Assembly (NCBI GenBank): GCA_014607495.2
Contig: CP053155.1
Location: 10,788,001 to 10,852,000 of the forward strand
DNA: 64,000 nucleotides
Direction: 5' to 3'
DNA from: Carposina sasakii
Lineage: Eukaryota; Arthropoda; Insecta; Lepidoptera; Carposinidae
The translations under genes were made by a program, and so were the position numbers. The notes beneath the pieces were generated by a model. The model was not told where the DNA came from, made no database searches, and saw nothing but the letters and a program-made list of their open reading frames with translations. Shown piece by piece: positions 37,301 to 40,012 of this stretch. Within the stretch, counting starts at the first letter, position 1. Every line of letters starts with the position of its first letter.

Positions 37301-38916
37301 CCTGCAAGAAGTATTTGGTATTGTCATGAGAAGAATTCATGAGTTTTTATTTTTAATTTCGGATAAGATTATGCTCGTTTTGTTCATAATATGAGATTGC
37401 GGAATGTGAAATAGAAGTAACAATATGTATTTGTATTATCTGTGATATTTTTAACTTACCAGACTTCTGCTATATGTATTTCTATAAAATCCTGTAAGCT
37501 CCGATAGTGTGGGCTAGTGTTTTATGCCAAATATAGGTTTCCGAAAGCTGTTATCGAGAGAGGCTTTACCGAATCCCCTGTCAGCCCGCATTGGATAAGC
37601 CGATAACGAACGCCTTATGGCTAAAGACAAATACTACATTAGCGCGTTTTGTGTTTTTTAAATTTATACAATTTTGAATGAAATCTTCTAGTGTATTATT
37701 TTAGGGATGGAACTTAAAGGCTCGAGCCCACCACCATTCGTGCACGTAAGCGTAGACGTACAAGTACCTCTGATGTATAGAACTGTCACCGCTTGACGTC
37801 TATGCTTACGTCTACGCATACGCATCCGGTCTGCCCGTGCCTATATAGTTCCATAGATTACAACTCAGAGGTACGTATACGTCTACGCTTACATGAACGC
37901 ACACGCATCCGGTGTGCTCGAGCCTTTGCTGTACGAAATGATAGCAACACTTTATGTCATATTTATTAGTACATATAAATTCATGAGATTACCTATCATG
38001 TTTATTTCAAGTTTCTGTAATTGTACAAATAAACAATACACTATCTACAAAGTGGTGTAGGTAGATCTGTAGATGTTTTTATACAATTAGTATTTTCTTA
38101 TCACTGCAGAAAATAACAAAAAGCGAACTAACGTTAGATAATTATTTTATTTATTGATTTGTTAGATGTTATGATTAGTGTCGGTACAGTTATTATTAGG
38201 TAGGTTAGGTAGTTCTTTGTAGTTGTAAGTGTCTATTAAGGCTGTCACCGCTTGACGTCTATGCTTACGTCTACGCATACGCATCCGGTCTGCCCGTGCC
38301 TATACAGTTCCATACATTACAACTCAGAGGTACGTATACGTCTACGCTTACTTGTACGCATACGCATCCGGTGTGCCTTTAATCTTTTTTCTTTTGATTT
38401 TAGGCCAATAAAAGCGGTCTGGCATGGCAATGGTGCTACGGACTGCTGTAAAGAAAATGGCGCTGAGTGGACCAGCGACAGCCCATCCCATACTTGTACG
38501 GCAAGCCCTTTGGCAAGCAATAAATTATTGCAGCAAGAAATGTAAGTAATTGTAAATATTAATGCTCAAATCACTAGTGGTAACTTACCCTTTAGGCTAC
38601 TTAGATGAATGAATGATGGTTACACTTTCTTACATAATCTTGTCATACATAAGAGCTATTTTTCATAATTGATTGTGGCGAATTTCGTGTAAATTATTAG
38701 GTAGATAGTGGTAAGACCCACTTACAATATTCCTGCATCACAGATAGTTTCTTTTCCCGTTGGATACCCTCGACAATATTATATTCCATAAACTTTATGA
38801 GTACGGCGCTAATATATTCTTTGACTTTTTTCTTTACTTACAGATACAACTGTGACAAGCAACTAGTTGTCCTCTGCGTAGGTGTACACAATCATTTACA
38901 GGATGGTCCTAGGTAA
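2063..38916 (+). CDS. Mp: Multiplexin: collagen XV/XVIII-type proteoglycan collagen with C-terminal endostatin (25 exons, 5' incomplete)
   Basis: This is a secreted basement-membrane collagen of the XV/XVIII (multiplexin) family. The 25 exons listed separately total 2,981 nt, and after two leading bases they read 993 codons with no stop. Every boundary is GT-AG and phase-consistent. Domains: TSPN/laminin-G-like about residues 11-198, ending in the family signature WPISELKIV and closed by Cys140 and Cys197; a linker 199-222; interrupted Gly-X-Y 223-690; a trimerization domain 712-766 ([16 protein letters not shown]); a Pro/Thr/Ser-rich hinge 767-811; and endostatin 812-993 ([22 protein letters not shown]). 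The order of TSPN, broken triple helix, trimerization, hinge and endostatin is diagnostic of collagen XV/XVIII. NxS/T sites are seen in the TSPN, collagen and endostatin parts. No signal peptide or start codon was found, so the first exon or exons are probably upstream. The product is expected in extracellular matrix; the use of the endostatin module is inferred from the family. Confidence 0.95.
2232..2370. repeat. Dispersed repeat (copy 1)
   Basis: This contains TTCAAGCTCAAATGCGATAAG, GCGTGCCAAAGAAATA and CTCCTTTTGGCGCAGCCGGG. Diverged counterparts occur in the same order at about 7835-8075. It is a dispersed non-coding repeat of unknown class. Confidence 0.5.
2964..3407. mobile_element. MITE-like element with GGGTAGTT ends (copy 1)
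   Basis: The 444-bp element begins AGGGTAGTTGACAG and ends GGAAACTATCCC, giving short inverted ends. It is closely similar along its length to the insert at 18178-18648, for example GAAAAACTTCGCTAGCGT and CAAACGGCTACCACGACGTG. It has no coding capacity. It lies in the intron between multiplexin exons 1 and 2. Confidence 0.75.
3950..4446 (+). CDS. Mp: Multiplexin exon 2: most of the TSPN (laminin-G-like) domain
   Basis: This 497-nt exon starts after TTGTTTCAG and ends at CAG/GTAAGT. It encodes residues 11-176: a beta-sandwich-like sequence with [43 protein letters not shown] and Cys140. This layout is that of the N-terminal TSPN domain of collagens IX, XI, XV and XVIII. NIS and NCS are possible N-glycosylation sites. 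The reading frame runs past the donor for only 16 further codons before a stop. The last strand of the domain is on the next exon, 19.5 kb away. Confidence 0.95.
4614..5003 (+). mobile_element. 5'-truncated LINE 3' end (copy 1)
   Basis: This GC-richer block stands out from AT-rich surroundings. It runs into CAAAGGACCGGGCCTCTGTA, then GTCCCGAGAATTTCAAAAGAG, and ends in an ATAATAATA tail. The last 350 bp are repeated at 5306-5637. A simple ATA tail and 5' truncation suggest a non-LTR retrotransposon 3' UTR. The clade is not recognised. Confidence 0.65.
5004..5637 (+). mobile_element. Second, longer copy of the same LINE 3' end
   Basis: It starts right after the ATA tail of the first copy with about 300 bp absent from that copy, then repeats it with about 660-bp spacing, ending CCCGTGAATTTCGAAAGAG and ATAATAATAAA. 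Two head-to-tail inserts of different 5' length are the simplest reading. Short open frames across both blocks are incidental. Confidence 0.65.
5638..5822 (-). mobile_element. RTE LINE 3' fragment
   Basis: The order TTTATTTCCTCAATAGAG, AAAGGCCTCCTCCATCATCT and TTCCATGG matches the 3' end of the RTE element at 8826 (GGCAAAGGCCTCCTCCATAT). In sense orientation this is the C-terminal EEAF-type end of RTE ORF2. It is heavily truncated. Confidence 0.6.
5840..6035. repeat. Partial palindromic MITE (family of 14160)
   Basis: Motifs ACAAGATTTGAGACTAGAAA, TAGAATGGAGAATTC and CACTTAACATACATC, then TTTTGTTACACCCTG, occur in the same order as in the complete element at 14160-14419. The left end is missing and the copy is diverged. 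Confidence 0.55.
6165..6480 (+). pseudogene. LINE reverse-transcriptase C-terminal fragment (Jockey/CR1-like)
   Basis: An open frame at 6185-6409 ends [20 protein letters not shown], then GLFKA and VNRHFLG. This is the recognisable C-terminus of Jockey/CR1-type non-LTR retrotransposon ORF2 (EWNSLP...FK..VNR). Nothing of the polymerase core remains, so it is a dead 5'-truncated insert in the multiplexin intron. Confidence 0.75.
7033..7205. repeat. Degraded palindromic MITE fragment
   Basis: GGGTATTACAAAAGGGGTAT, TAGAGAACCTGTCCTCAAGA and CCTCAAATCTCAAAAGG follow the order of the MITE at 14160, but with many changes. It is flanked upstream (6888-6922) by a short match to the CCAGCAGTGGAC motif of lepidopteran LINE tails. 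Confidence 0.4.
7835..8075. repeat. Dispersed repeat (copy 2 of 2232)
   Basis: It carries CTCTCAAGCTCAAAAGCTGT, AGAGCGTTCCAAGGAAATAA and AACTCTCCTACTCGCGCAGT in the same order as copy 1, with AT-rich microsatellite-like sequence inserted between them. Confidence 0.5.
8100..8825. other. Intron sequence without recognisable features
   Basis: The stretch 8270-8490 is moderately GC-rich with a chance open frame and no known motif. The remainder is very AT-rich. Nothing can be supported here. Confidence 0.5.
10050..10433. mobile_element. TA-flanked MITE nested in the RTE LINE
   Basis: The element starts CAGGATGATTTTTGGTCGTC and ends GGCCACAAAAAAACTG. It is flanked by TA on each side (10048-10049 and 10434-10435). 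Removing it with one TA rejoins the RT frame (SLMSNI to YKVFAK). A shorter relative is at 44876-45081. It contains poly-A and poly-T runs. Confidence 0.8.
10588..11165 (-). mobile_element. 5'-truncated Jockey/CR1-like LINE nested in the RTE LINE
   Basis: The minus-strand frame 10903-11151 reads [20 protein letters not shown], then [11 protein letters not shown] and [13 protein letters not shown], the C-terminus of a CR1/Jockey-type reverse transcriptase. The 3' UTR ends AATAAAGAATAAAGAAAGAAA. It interrupts the RTE frame between [10 protein letters not shown] and [11 protein letters not shown]. Confidence 0.8.
13230..14155. other. AT-rich intron sequence, nothing recognised
   Basis: No open frame, RNA gene or repeat match was recognised. 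The stretch 13770-13830 (AGTTAGCCAATAAAGAATTT, then ATCTATCTATCTAAGG) looks like the tail of an old retroelement. Confidence 0.4.
14160..14419. mobile_element. Complete palindromic MITE, TA target duplication
   Basis: The 260-bp element starts CAGGGTGTAACAAAAAGGGT, then ATGTTAAGCGAAAAGCTACGT. Its right end is the inverted complement (ACGTAGCTTTTCGCTTAACA through GTTACATCCTG). TA flanks both ends (14158-14159, 14420-14421). The inner arms also pair (TTTGAGACTCGAAATCACAT with TGGGATTTCGAGTCTCAAA), so the whole unit can fold into one long hairpin. It has no coding capacity. Confidence 0.9.
15612..16074. mobile_element. MITE of the GTGTGTGACAGCC family (copy 1)
   Basis: The left end, GAGTGTGTGTGACAGCCAGG then CAAATACTG, mirrors the right end, CAATATTTGCCTGGCTGTCA then TAAACACTCTG. 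The 460-bp body contains TTCGCGCCAATTGTATTGG-like sequence (CCGCGCCAATTGTATTGGGC) and TCATGGTCTGAAGTC. It is uninterrupted, so it is the reference for the disrupted copy at 18049. Confidence 0.8.
16165..16336 (+). mobile_element. Probable LINE 3' tail with (TTA)n
   Basis: CTAGTGTGGGGACCACTATA and then CTTTATTTGAAATAAAG run into a pure TTA microsatellite at 16308-16336. A polyadenylation-like AATAAA next to a simple-repeat tail is typical of insect non-LTR 3' ends. The clade is not determined. Confidence 0.45.
16585..16640 (+). mobile_element. RTE LINE 3' tail
   Basis: The sequence GAGGCCTTTGTTCAGCATTG, then GACCTCTCAAGCCTGATAATGATGATGAT, is the end of an RTE-type ORF2 and its GAT-repeat tail, as widely seen in Lepidoptera. 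Only the last 55 bp are present. Confidence 0.6.
16640..18045. other. Intron sequence without recognisable features
   Basis: Mixed AT-rich sequence. A 95-codon frame at 17782-18069 has no recognisable motif and runs into a MITE end. No RNA gene or known repeat was recognised. Confidence 0.4.
18049..18998. mobile_element. MITE of the GTGTGTGACAGCC family (copy 2), interrupted
   Basis: It starts CAGGGTGTGTGTGACAGCTA and ends TGTCACAAACACCCTG, with TA on both sides (18047-18048, 18999-19000). The body matches copy 1 on both sides of an insertion at 18178-18648, where GCCAAT and TGTATCGG, adjacent in copy 1, are split apart. Confidence 0.85.
18178..18648. mobile_element. GGGTAGTT MITE-like element nested in another MITE (copy 2)
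   Basis: The 471-bp insert begins AGGGTAGTTGACAG and ends GGAAACTACCCC, and is very similar to the element at 2964-3407. AT appears on both sides of the insert against the uninterrupted site in copy 1, suggesting a 2-bp target duplication. It must be younger than its host MITE copy. Confidence 0.85.
19626..20033. mobile_element. MITE of the GTGTGTGACAGCC family (copy 3, left end lost)
   Basis: GTTGAGTTATACAACAATGT, GTTTGCTTTCCGCGATAGTT and CTCAGAATCATGGTTTGAAG occur in family order. The right end is TCACTTCCACCCTG followed by TA. An AT-rich insertion separates the last 60 bp. Confidence 0.7.
20040..23955. other. Rest of the large TSPN intron: no gene seen
   Basis: Nearly 4 kb of AT-rich sequence with only short, motif-free frames. 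GTGTAACAGAAAGGGTGTGT near 23339 resembles one arm of the palindromic MITE. I see no exon, RNA gene or regulatory motif that I can support. Confidence 0.45.
23956..24021 (+). CDS. Mp: Multiplexin exon 3: closing strand of TSPN
   Basis: This 66-nt exon (22 codons) lies between TTTGTTATAG and GTAAGT. It reads [11 protein letters not shown]...ENLCG. Joined to SDIFQ of exon 2 it makes the classic end of a TSPN domain: an aromatic, a xIxELKIV strand, then a cysteine. Cys197 is the expected disulfide partner of Cys140. Phase is 0 at both ends. Confidence 0.93.
24085..24399 (-). pseudogene. Possible Tc1-like transposase fragment
   Basis: A 104-codon minus-strand frame contains [20 protein letters not shown] followed by LGPILPRSS. 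This loosely resembles the region of Tc1-type transposases before the second catalytic Asp (W+K, G, VKFP, VWG). The key Trp and Asp residues are missing. It could equally be chance, as it lies in the intron after exon 3. Confidence 0.25.
26382..26408 (+). CDS. Mp: Multiplexin exon 4: 27-nt linker micro-exon
   Basis: The 27-nt micro-exon is bounded by TTCAATAG and GTAAGTAAT and encodes EIPDISEST. It is phase 0 at both ends, so it can be included or skipped without a frameshift. It is acidic and Ser/Thr-rich, which suits the linker between TSPN and the collagenous part. It was called from splice sites and phase only. Confidence 0.7.
26917..26943 (+). CDS. Mp: Multiplexin exon 5: second 27-nt linker micro-exon
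   Basis: A second 27-nt phase-0 cassette lies between TATTTTCTAG and GTAAAA and encodes AGRLESHPK. It is frame-neutral if skipped. There is no recognisable motif; support comes from the intact splice sites and its fit between neighbouring exons. Confidence 0.65.
27634..27652 (+). CDS. Mp: Multiplexin exon 6: 19-nt micro-exon
   Basis: Nineteen nucleotides lie between ACTGGTTTCAG and GTAAGA, encoding FDSKTG plus one base. The exon leaves phase 1, which the next 23-nt exon restores, so exons 6 and 7 must be used together (42 nt, 14 codons). This linked phase supports both calls. Confidence 0.7.
27803..27825 (+). CDS. Mp: Multiplexin exon 7: first Gly-X-Y triplets
   Basis: The 23-nt exon after CCATTACAG completes an Asp codon and then reads KGEKGEK, the start of the collagenous region. 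The donor is GTGATT, weaker than its neighbours but still GT. It returns the frame to phase 0. Confidence 0.8.
27981..28070 (+). CDS. Mp: Multiplexin exon 8: Gly-X-Y segment
   Basis: A 90-nt exon (a multiple of 9, as is usual in collagen genes) runs from TTTATTAG to GTAAGC. It encodes [18 protein letters not shown] and further Gly-X-Y triplets to GEVG. It is phase 0 at both ends. The Gly periodicity is unmistakable. Confidence 0.95.
28236..28358 (+). CDS. Mp: Multiplexin exon 9: cysteine-bearing interruption, then Gly-X-Y
   Basis: This 123-nt exon runs between GATTCCAG and GTGGGT. Its first 19 codons are not collagenous ([19 protein letters not shown]), with a CxC pair at residues 262 and 264. 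Gly-X-Y then resumes as [17 protein letters not shown]. Phase is 0. The cysteine pair is a plausible site for interchain disulfides at a break in the helix. Confidence 0.9.
28440..28634 (+). CDS. Mp: Multiplexin exon 10: long Gly-X-Y block
   Basis: The 195-nt exon (65 codons) begins after CAATTAAAG and ends before GTAATC. It is nearly uninterrupted Gly-X-Y ([17 protein letters not shown] onward) ending PPGRSVE. It is phase 0 and separated from exon 9 by an intron of only 81 nt. Confidence 0.95.
28719..28859 (+). CDS. Mp: Multiplexin exon 11: short interruption and Gly-X-Y
   Basis: This 141-nt exon after CTTCGATAG starts with a non-helical stretch, [11 protein letters not shown], then resumes with [13 protein letters not shown]. 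It ends GEKGVR before GTAAGG. Phase is 0. The break gives residues about 366-377 flexibility and protease access. Confidence 0.95.
28955..29290 (-). mobile_element. RTE-type LINE 3' region in intron 11
   Basis: On the minus strand this runs from TACTAGTGGACGCCCGCGAC through GGGATAAAAACATTTTCCCG and AAAAAGTAGCC to a region ending TATATGTATAG. The same unit is present in sense orientation at 48706-48926. It is a standard lepidopteran non-LTR 3' end. Confidence 0.75.
29406..29460 (+). repeat. Short RTE-type LINE remnant
   Basis: CTAGCTGTTGCCCGCGGCTC then CGCTCACGTGGATT is the conserved GC-rich core of lepidopteran RTE-type 3' ends. Only about 40 bp is clear. It lies 100 bp before exon 12. Confidence 0.6.
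29556..29664 (+). CDS. Mp: Multiplexin exon 12: Gly-X-Y segment
   Basis: The 109-nt exon after GAGTTTTTAG encodes [19 protein letters not shown] and on to GKAGKK, then one base of a Gly codon. Phase is 1 at the donor GTAAAT. RTE LINE debris fills the 696-nt intron before it. Confidence 0.94.
29749..29838 (+). CDS. Mp: Multiplexin exon 13: end of one helix block and acidic interruption
   Basis: The 90-nt exon after GAACTTTTAG completes Gly, reads [14 protein letters not shown], then leaves the triplet pattern as [15 protein letters not shown]. It exits in phase 1 before GTGAGT. The non-collagenous stretch continues into exon 14. Confidence 0.93.
29985..30310 (+). pseudogene. Jockey/CR1-like LINE C-terminal fragment in intron 13
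   Basis: The plus strand reads [20 protein letters not shown] then LRSHYMSLS and a stop at 30281-30283, the C-terminus of a CR1/Jockey reverse transcriptase closely related to the fragment at 10903-11151. Upstream frames (30000-30190) are broken. Confidence 0.75.
30555..30780. repeat. LINE 3' UTR pieces and ATA microsatellite
   Basis: TTATTCTTTATTGTACAAAA and TTAGAGATAAGCTCGCCTTT match, in opposite orientations, the 3' UTR of the CR1/Jockey element at 10588-10690. An AATAATAAT-rich run follows at about 30705-30775. Confidence 0.55.
31480..31541 (+). CDS. Mp: Multiplexin exon 14: interruption, then Gly-X-Y
   Basis: The 62-nt exon after TATTTCCAG completes Asn, encodes ELIVEKL and resumes as [13 protein letters not shown] before GTTAGT. 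With the end of exon 13 it makes a non-helical interruption of about 23 residues (463-488). It is phase 0 at the exit. Confidence 0.9.
31733..31935 (-). pseudogene. LINE reverse-transcriptase C-terminal fragment (R2/R4-like, tentative)
   Basis: This GC-rich block reads on the minus strand [20 protein letters not shown], then [20 protein letters not shown] and RVVRRFLSL before a stop. The pattern of a hydrophobic VNGLI strand, K-LxxHLKxL, [16 protein letters not shown] is a known non-LTR retrotransposon C-terminus. I place it near the R2/R4 group only tentatively. Confidence 0.6.
32247..32411 (+). CDS. Mp: Multiplexin exon 15: Gly-X-Y and Thr-rich interruption
   Basis: The 165-nt exon after TTCCATTCCAG encodes [16 protein letters not shown] and on to GEPGEPG, then a Thr-rich break, [15 protein letters not shown], before GTAAGT. 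NTT in the break is a possible N-glycosylation site. Phase is 0. Confidence 0.95.
32458..33003 (+). mobile_element. RTE-type LINE 3' region(s) with (GACA)n tract
   Basis: CGGCCGCCCACGGCTTCGCC then CGCGTGAGAG opens the block. Two successive motifs follow: CATCAAAATCCGTTCCCTAG and, later, ATAAAAAGTAGCCTATGTTC, then CATCAAAATCGGTTGCGAGG. A GACA tract (32948-32976) and ACTTTCGCATTTATAATATT end it. It seems to be one element nested in or joined to another of the same family, in intron 15. Confidence 0.75.
33095..33220 (+). CDS. Mp: Multiplexin exon 16: Gly-X-Y block
   Basis: The 126-nt exon (14 x 9) after CATTTTAG encodes an uninterrupted run from [10 protein letters not shown] to GVAGPE. Lys and Arg are frequent in the Y position, offering sites for modification and heparan-sulfate contact. 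The donor is GTATGA and phase is 0. Confidence 0.95.
33318..33395 (+). CDS. Mp: Multiplexin exon 17: Gly-X-Y and break
   Basis: The 78-nt exon after AATTTCAG reads [18 protein letters not shown] and then VKLTELGK, a short break before the next block. The donor is GTAAGT and phase is 0. Confidence 0.94.
33475..33739 (+). CDS. Mp: Multiplexin exon 18: last, Pro-rich Gly-X-Y block
   Basis: The 265-nt exon encodes residues 624-711. A Gly-X-Y block is broken by NGTCEVTP, with Cys652 and an NGT glycosylation site. A very Pro-rich final block follows ([16 protein letters not shown] onward to GLPG), the expected most stable part of the helix next to the trimerization domain. The exon ends in RHHHQ and exits in phase 1 before GTAAGA. 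Confidence 0.96.
33870..33940 (+). CDS. Mp: Multiplexin exon 19: start of trimerization domain
   Basis: The 71-nt exon after ATTTTTCAG completes Glu and encodes [20 protein letters not shown], then FVQ, before GTAAAA. By position and by the alternation of hydrophobic residues it corresponds to the first part of the collagen XV/XVIII trimerization (NC1) domain. Confidence 0.92.
34030..34165. repeat. Dispersed repeat (copy 1)
   Basis: GTGTTCTCTCAGGCAATTAG, CTAGCAACTTGTCACTGATC and TTTTACACCTAGCTAAATGT resemble 53818-53930 (TCAGGTGATGAGCTAGCTAC, TTGTTACTGAAC). Its class is unknown. It sits just before exon 20. Confidence 0.45.
34228..34320 (+). CDS. Mp: Multiplexin exon 20: core of trimerization domain
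   Basis: The 93-nt exon (31 codons) after TTTTTTCAG reads [17 protein letters not shown] and then [14 protein letters not shown]. The pattern of PEG, a strand, L-VRV and NGW is the recognisable core of the collagen XV/XVIII trimerization domain, which registers three chains. It is phase 0 at both ends. Confidence 0.95.
34541..35509 (+). mobile_element. Internally deleted piggyBac-like element in a TTAA target
   Basis: The 969-bp element starts CCCGGCGAGCATGTGGAGG and ends AGATGCTCGCCGGG. TTAA is duplicated on both sides (34537-34540, 35510-35513). The perfect terminal inverted repeat is 12 bp (CCCGGCGAGCAT), with further related motifs inside. Inside are a probable transposase start at 34833 and the transposase C-terminus (34849-35151), with the catalytic middle missing. 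It lies in multiplexin intron 20, 99 bp before the exon 21 boundary. Confidence 0.93.
34849..35151 (+). pseudogene. piggyBac-like transposase remnant: C-terminal Cys-rich domain
   Basis: The frame (first codon GTG) contains [20 protein letters not shown] then PRQLRKRI, the end of the piggyBac DDE fold. The C-terminal zinc-binding module follows: [37 protein letters not shown], with CxxC, H, C and CxxC ligands. An ATG at 34833 with MSNRERDD in another frame may be the original start, joined here by the internal deletion. All three catalytic Asp regions are gone, so it cannot transpose itself. Confidence 0.88.
35609..35743 (+). CDS. Mp: Multiplexin exon 21: protease-sensitive hinge
   Basis: The 135-nt exon (45 codons) after GTGTTACAG encodes [20 protein letters not shown] and then a Pro/Thr-rich stretch ending IHHDSAKE before GTAAGT. 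It is low in complexity and unstructured, as expected for the hinge whose cleavage releases endostatin. The acceptor lies 99 bp downstream of a piggyBac remnant. Confidence 0.92.
35860..35995. repeat. Dispersed repeat family GGGTACCTAGCATGCAA (copy 1)
   Basis: GGGCGTTCGCCCGCAACCGA, CTCTGGAATATGACAACTCA, and CCAGATCCGGGTACCTAGCA then TGCAATACATAC. Relatives occur at 47135-47210 and 60903-61018. The class is unknown; it lies in intron 21. Confidence 0.55.
36105..36259 (+). CDS. Mp: Multiplexin exon 22: first third of endostatin
   Basis: The 155-nt exon after CTGTTTCAG encodes residues 812-862. It opens with [12 protein letters not shown], the endostatin start (vertebrate LHLVALN), then [19 protein letters not shown] with the first endostatin cysteine (Cys843), and YTQFLNS. 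It exits in phase 2. Arg813 occupies the place of the third zinc-binding histidine of vertebrate endostatin, so that zinc site is probably not conserved. Confidence 0.96.
36360..36403 (+). repeat. Perfect-looking hairpin in intron 22
   Basis: Arms 36360-36374 (CTTAGATTAATGATA) and 36389-36403 (TATCATTATTCTAAG) pair with one mismatch around a 14-nt GC-rich loop. ACTTCGGAATACTTG-like motifs (TACTTCGG and ACTTCGGAATACTTG) lie on both sides, so it may be part of a small foldback repeat. Confidence 0.6.
36569..36751 (+). CDS. Mp: Multiplexin exon 23: endostatin core
   Basis: The 183-nt exon after AATTTCAG encodes [20 protein letters not shown], then [20 protein letters not shown] and [20 protein letters not shown] and SGSEG-like NGSEG match the conserved C-type-lectin-like core of endostatin. 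NGS and NNT are possible glycosylation sites. Phase 2 at the exit splits the Trp924 codon. Confidence 0.96.
36752..37718. other. Intron 23, first part: nothing recognised
   Basis: About 970 bp of AT-rich intron with no repeat match or open frame of note. The 80-codon frame at 36970 is motif-free. Confidence 0.5.
37719..37925. mobile_element. Foldback element with GGCTCGAGC ends (copy 1)
   Basis: The 207-bp unit starts GGCTCGAGCCCACCACCATT and ends CATCCGGTGTGCTCGAGCC. Inner arms GTAAGCGTAGACGTAC and GTACGTATACGTCTACGCTT, then AC, are inverted, as are ACCTCTGA and TCAGAGGT. It is CpG-dense with repeated TACGCATACG units. It has no coding capacity. Confidence 0.7.
38240..38377. mobile_element. 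Foldback element, second shorter copy next to exon 24
   Basis: This repeats copy 1 from CTGTCACCGCTTGACGTCTA onward almost base for base, but lacks the first 65 bp and ends CATCCGGTGTGCC. It ends 26 nt before the exon 24 boundary, so it takes up the branch-point region of that intron. Confidence 0.75.
38404..38541 (+). CDS. Mp: Multiplexin exon 24: endostatin, WHG motif
   Basis: The 138-nt exon after TTGATTTTAG completes Trp924 and encodes [19 protein letters not shown], then [15 protein letters not shown]. The KxVWHG motif is an endostatin hallmark. It contains three cysteines (938, 939, 955) where vertebrate endostatin has one. A foldback repeat ends only 26 nt before the exon. Confidence 0.95.
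38844..38916 (+). CDS. Mp: Multiplexin exon 25: endostatin C-terminus and stop
   Basis: The exon after TACTTACAG completes Ile970 and reads [18 protein letters not shown], then QDGPR and TAA. Cys973 and Cys981 keep the exact eight-residue spacing of the last two endostatin cysteines. The stop overlaps a possible donor (CCTAG/GTAACT), so a spliced isoform with a different tail is possible. Confidence 0.93.
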
Positions 38917-38995
38917 CTATTCGTATTTATAAAAGTGCAACCATAAAATCTTGATTATCATTATCACGATAGACTCATGTACTACTTTACGAATT

Positions 38996-39199
38996 TATTG
39001 AACTTACTTTTTTAAAAACCAATTATCTAAGGCCTGATTAATCGAATTACAGTATTTTGGTCCTAAAAACTAAAAAAAATCGTAGAATTGCTGAATTTTC
39101 TTATGTAGATTTTCATATCATTTTCGTTTCTGAGTTTTCGTTTCAAAATCATGGTCTGAAGTCGGCATATAAATATTTCTGACTGTCACTTATACCCTG
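38996..39199. mobile_element. MITE of the GTGTGTGACAGCC family (copy 4, right half)
   Basis: AATTATCTAAGGCCTGATTA, TTCAAAATCATGGTCTGAAG, then TCGGCATATAAATATTTCTG and TGTCACTTATACCCTG with TA. The left half is missing. It sits in the candidate last intron, and its end is 16 nt before the candidate exon 39216. Confidence 0.75.
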
Positions 39200-39215
39200 T
39201 ATTTATCTATTTCAG

Positions 39216-39255
39216 ATATCGACGACGAAATCGGAGTAAAATAATACGAGTATAA
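39216..39255 (+). CDS. Mp: Candidate alternative last exon of multiplexin (basic tail)
   Basis: If the GTAACT at 38913 is used as a donor, it can splice to the acceptor TTATCTATTTCAG at 39203-39215. The frame is kept: Arg993 is re-formed and followed by YRRRNRSKIIRV and TAA at 39253. The alternative end is strongly basic, and the 303-nt intron carries a MITE fragment. This is inferred from splice signals alone. Confidence 0.4.
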
Positions 39256-39317
39256 TCATTGCTATTTTATTGTGATATTACATTAATTTTGTATCCTGAA
39301 TAGTCTAGCTTTTTTAC

Positions 39318-39550
39318 ATACATACATTAGAATCACGCCTTTATCCCTTACGGGGTAGGCAGAGTACCAAGGGCCGATAGAACCACATGGTGCCACTTCT
39401 GACAAATTTTGAGGGTATAGTTGAGATGTAGAAGTTCAGTTAGTAGTGACAGGTGGTCAGCTCATCGCCTACAAAACACCAAGATCCTCTTGTCCCTCTA
39501 CTGACTTGTACAGTATGCCCAGGAAGAGAAGCAGCTGTCGTATTACACGT
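39318..39550 (+). repeat. Lepidopteran interspersed repeat (TCACGCCTTTATCCC type)
   Basis: ACATACATACATTAGAATCA, then CGCCTTTATCCCTTACGGGG, TAGGCAGAGTACC, is a diverged copy of a repeat common in moths and butterflies (TCACGCC..TTTCCCGGAGGGGTAGGCAGAG). It lies just after the multiplexin stop, probably in the 3' UTR. Confidence 0.6.
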
Positions 39551-39961
39551 TTTGTTTTTCACTTCCAGTGTAGCATAGAAAAACCTAGCTTTTTTGATAT
39601 TAATAAGGAGCAAGAGATAATAATTTGCTCTAGATAATAATGAATATACCTAAGTTGTAACTAAACTACTATTAAGTAATTTAAGGAACGTTTTAAAAGT
39701 CAGTATTTTAAGAAATTCCATGATTTAATGTAGAATAATATAACATGAGTGATATACATTAAATTATATATGTACTTAAGTGATTGACTAATTTAAAAAA
39801 ACTATGCGGGTTATTGTGGAACCCATAACTATGGCATAGTAGGTAATCTTACCTACGCTAACTCGTTATAGCGTGTCTTTGTATGTAGGTAGGTAAAAAT
39901 GACAAAATTTCTGAACGAATTCTGATGAAATTCTAGTTTCTAGTTACACCCTAAAATTAAA

Positions 39962-40012
39962 TATGATGTAGAGAGAGATGTGGAGTAGAGAGAGATGTGG
40001 AGTAGAGATGTC
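39962..40012. repeat. Short tandem repeat (AGAGAGATGTGGAGT)
   Basis: About three imperfect 15-bp units of GAGAGATGTGGAGTA follow each other. It is a minor local expansion with no apparent function. Confidence 0.6.
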
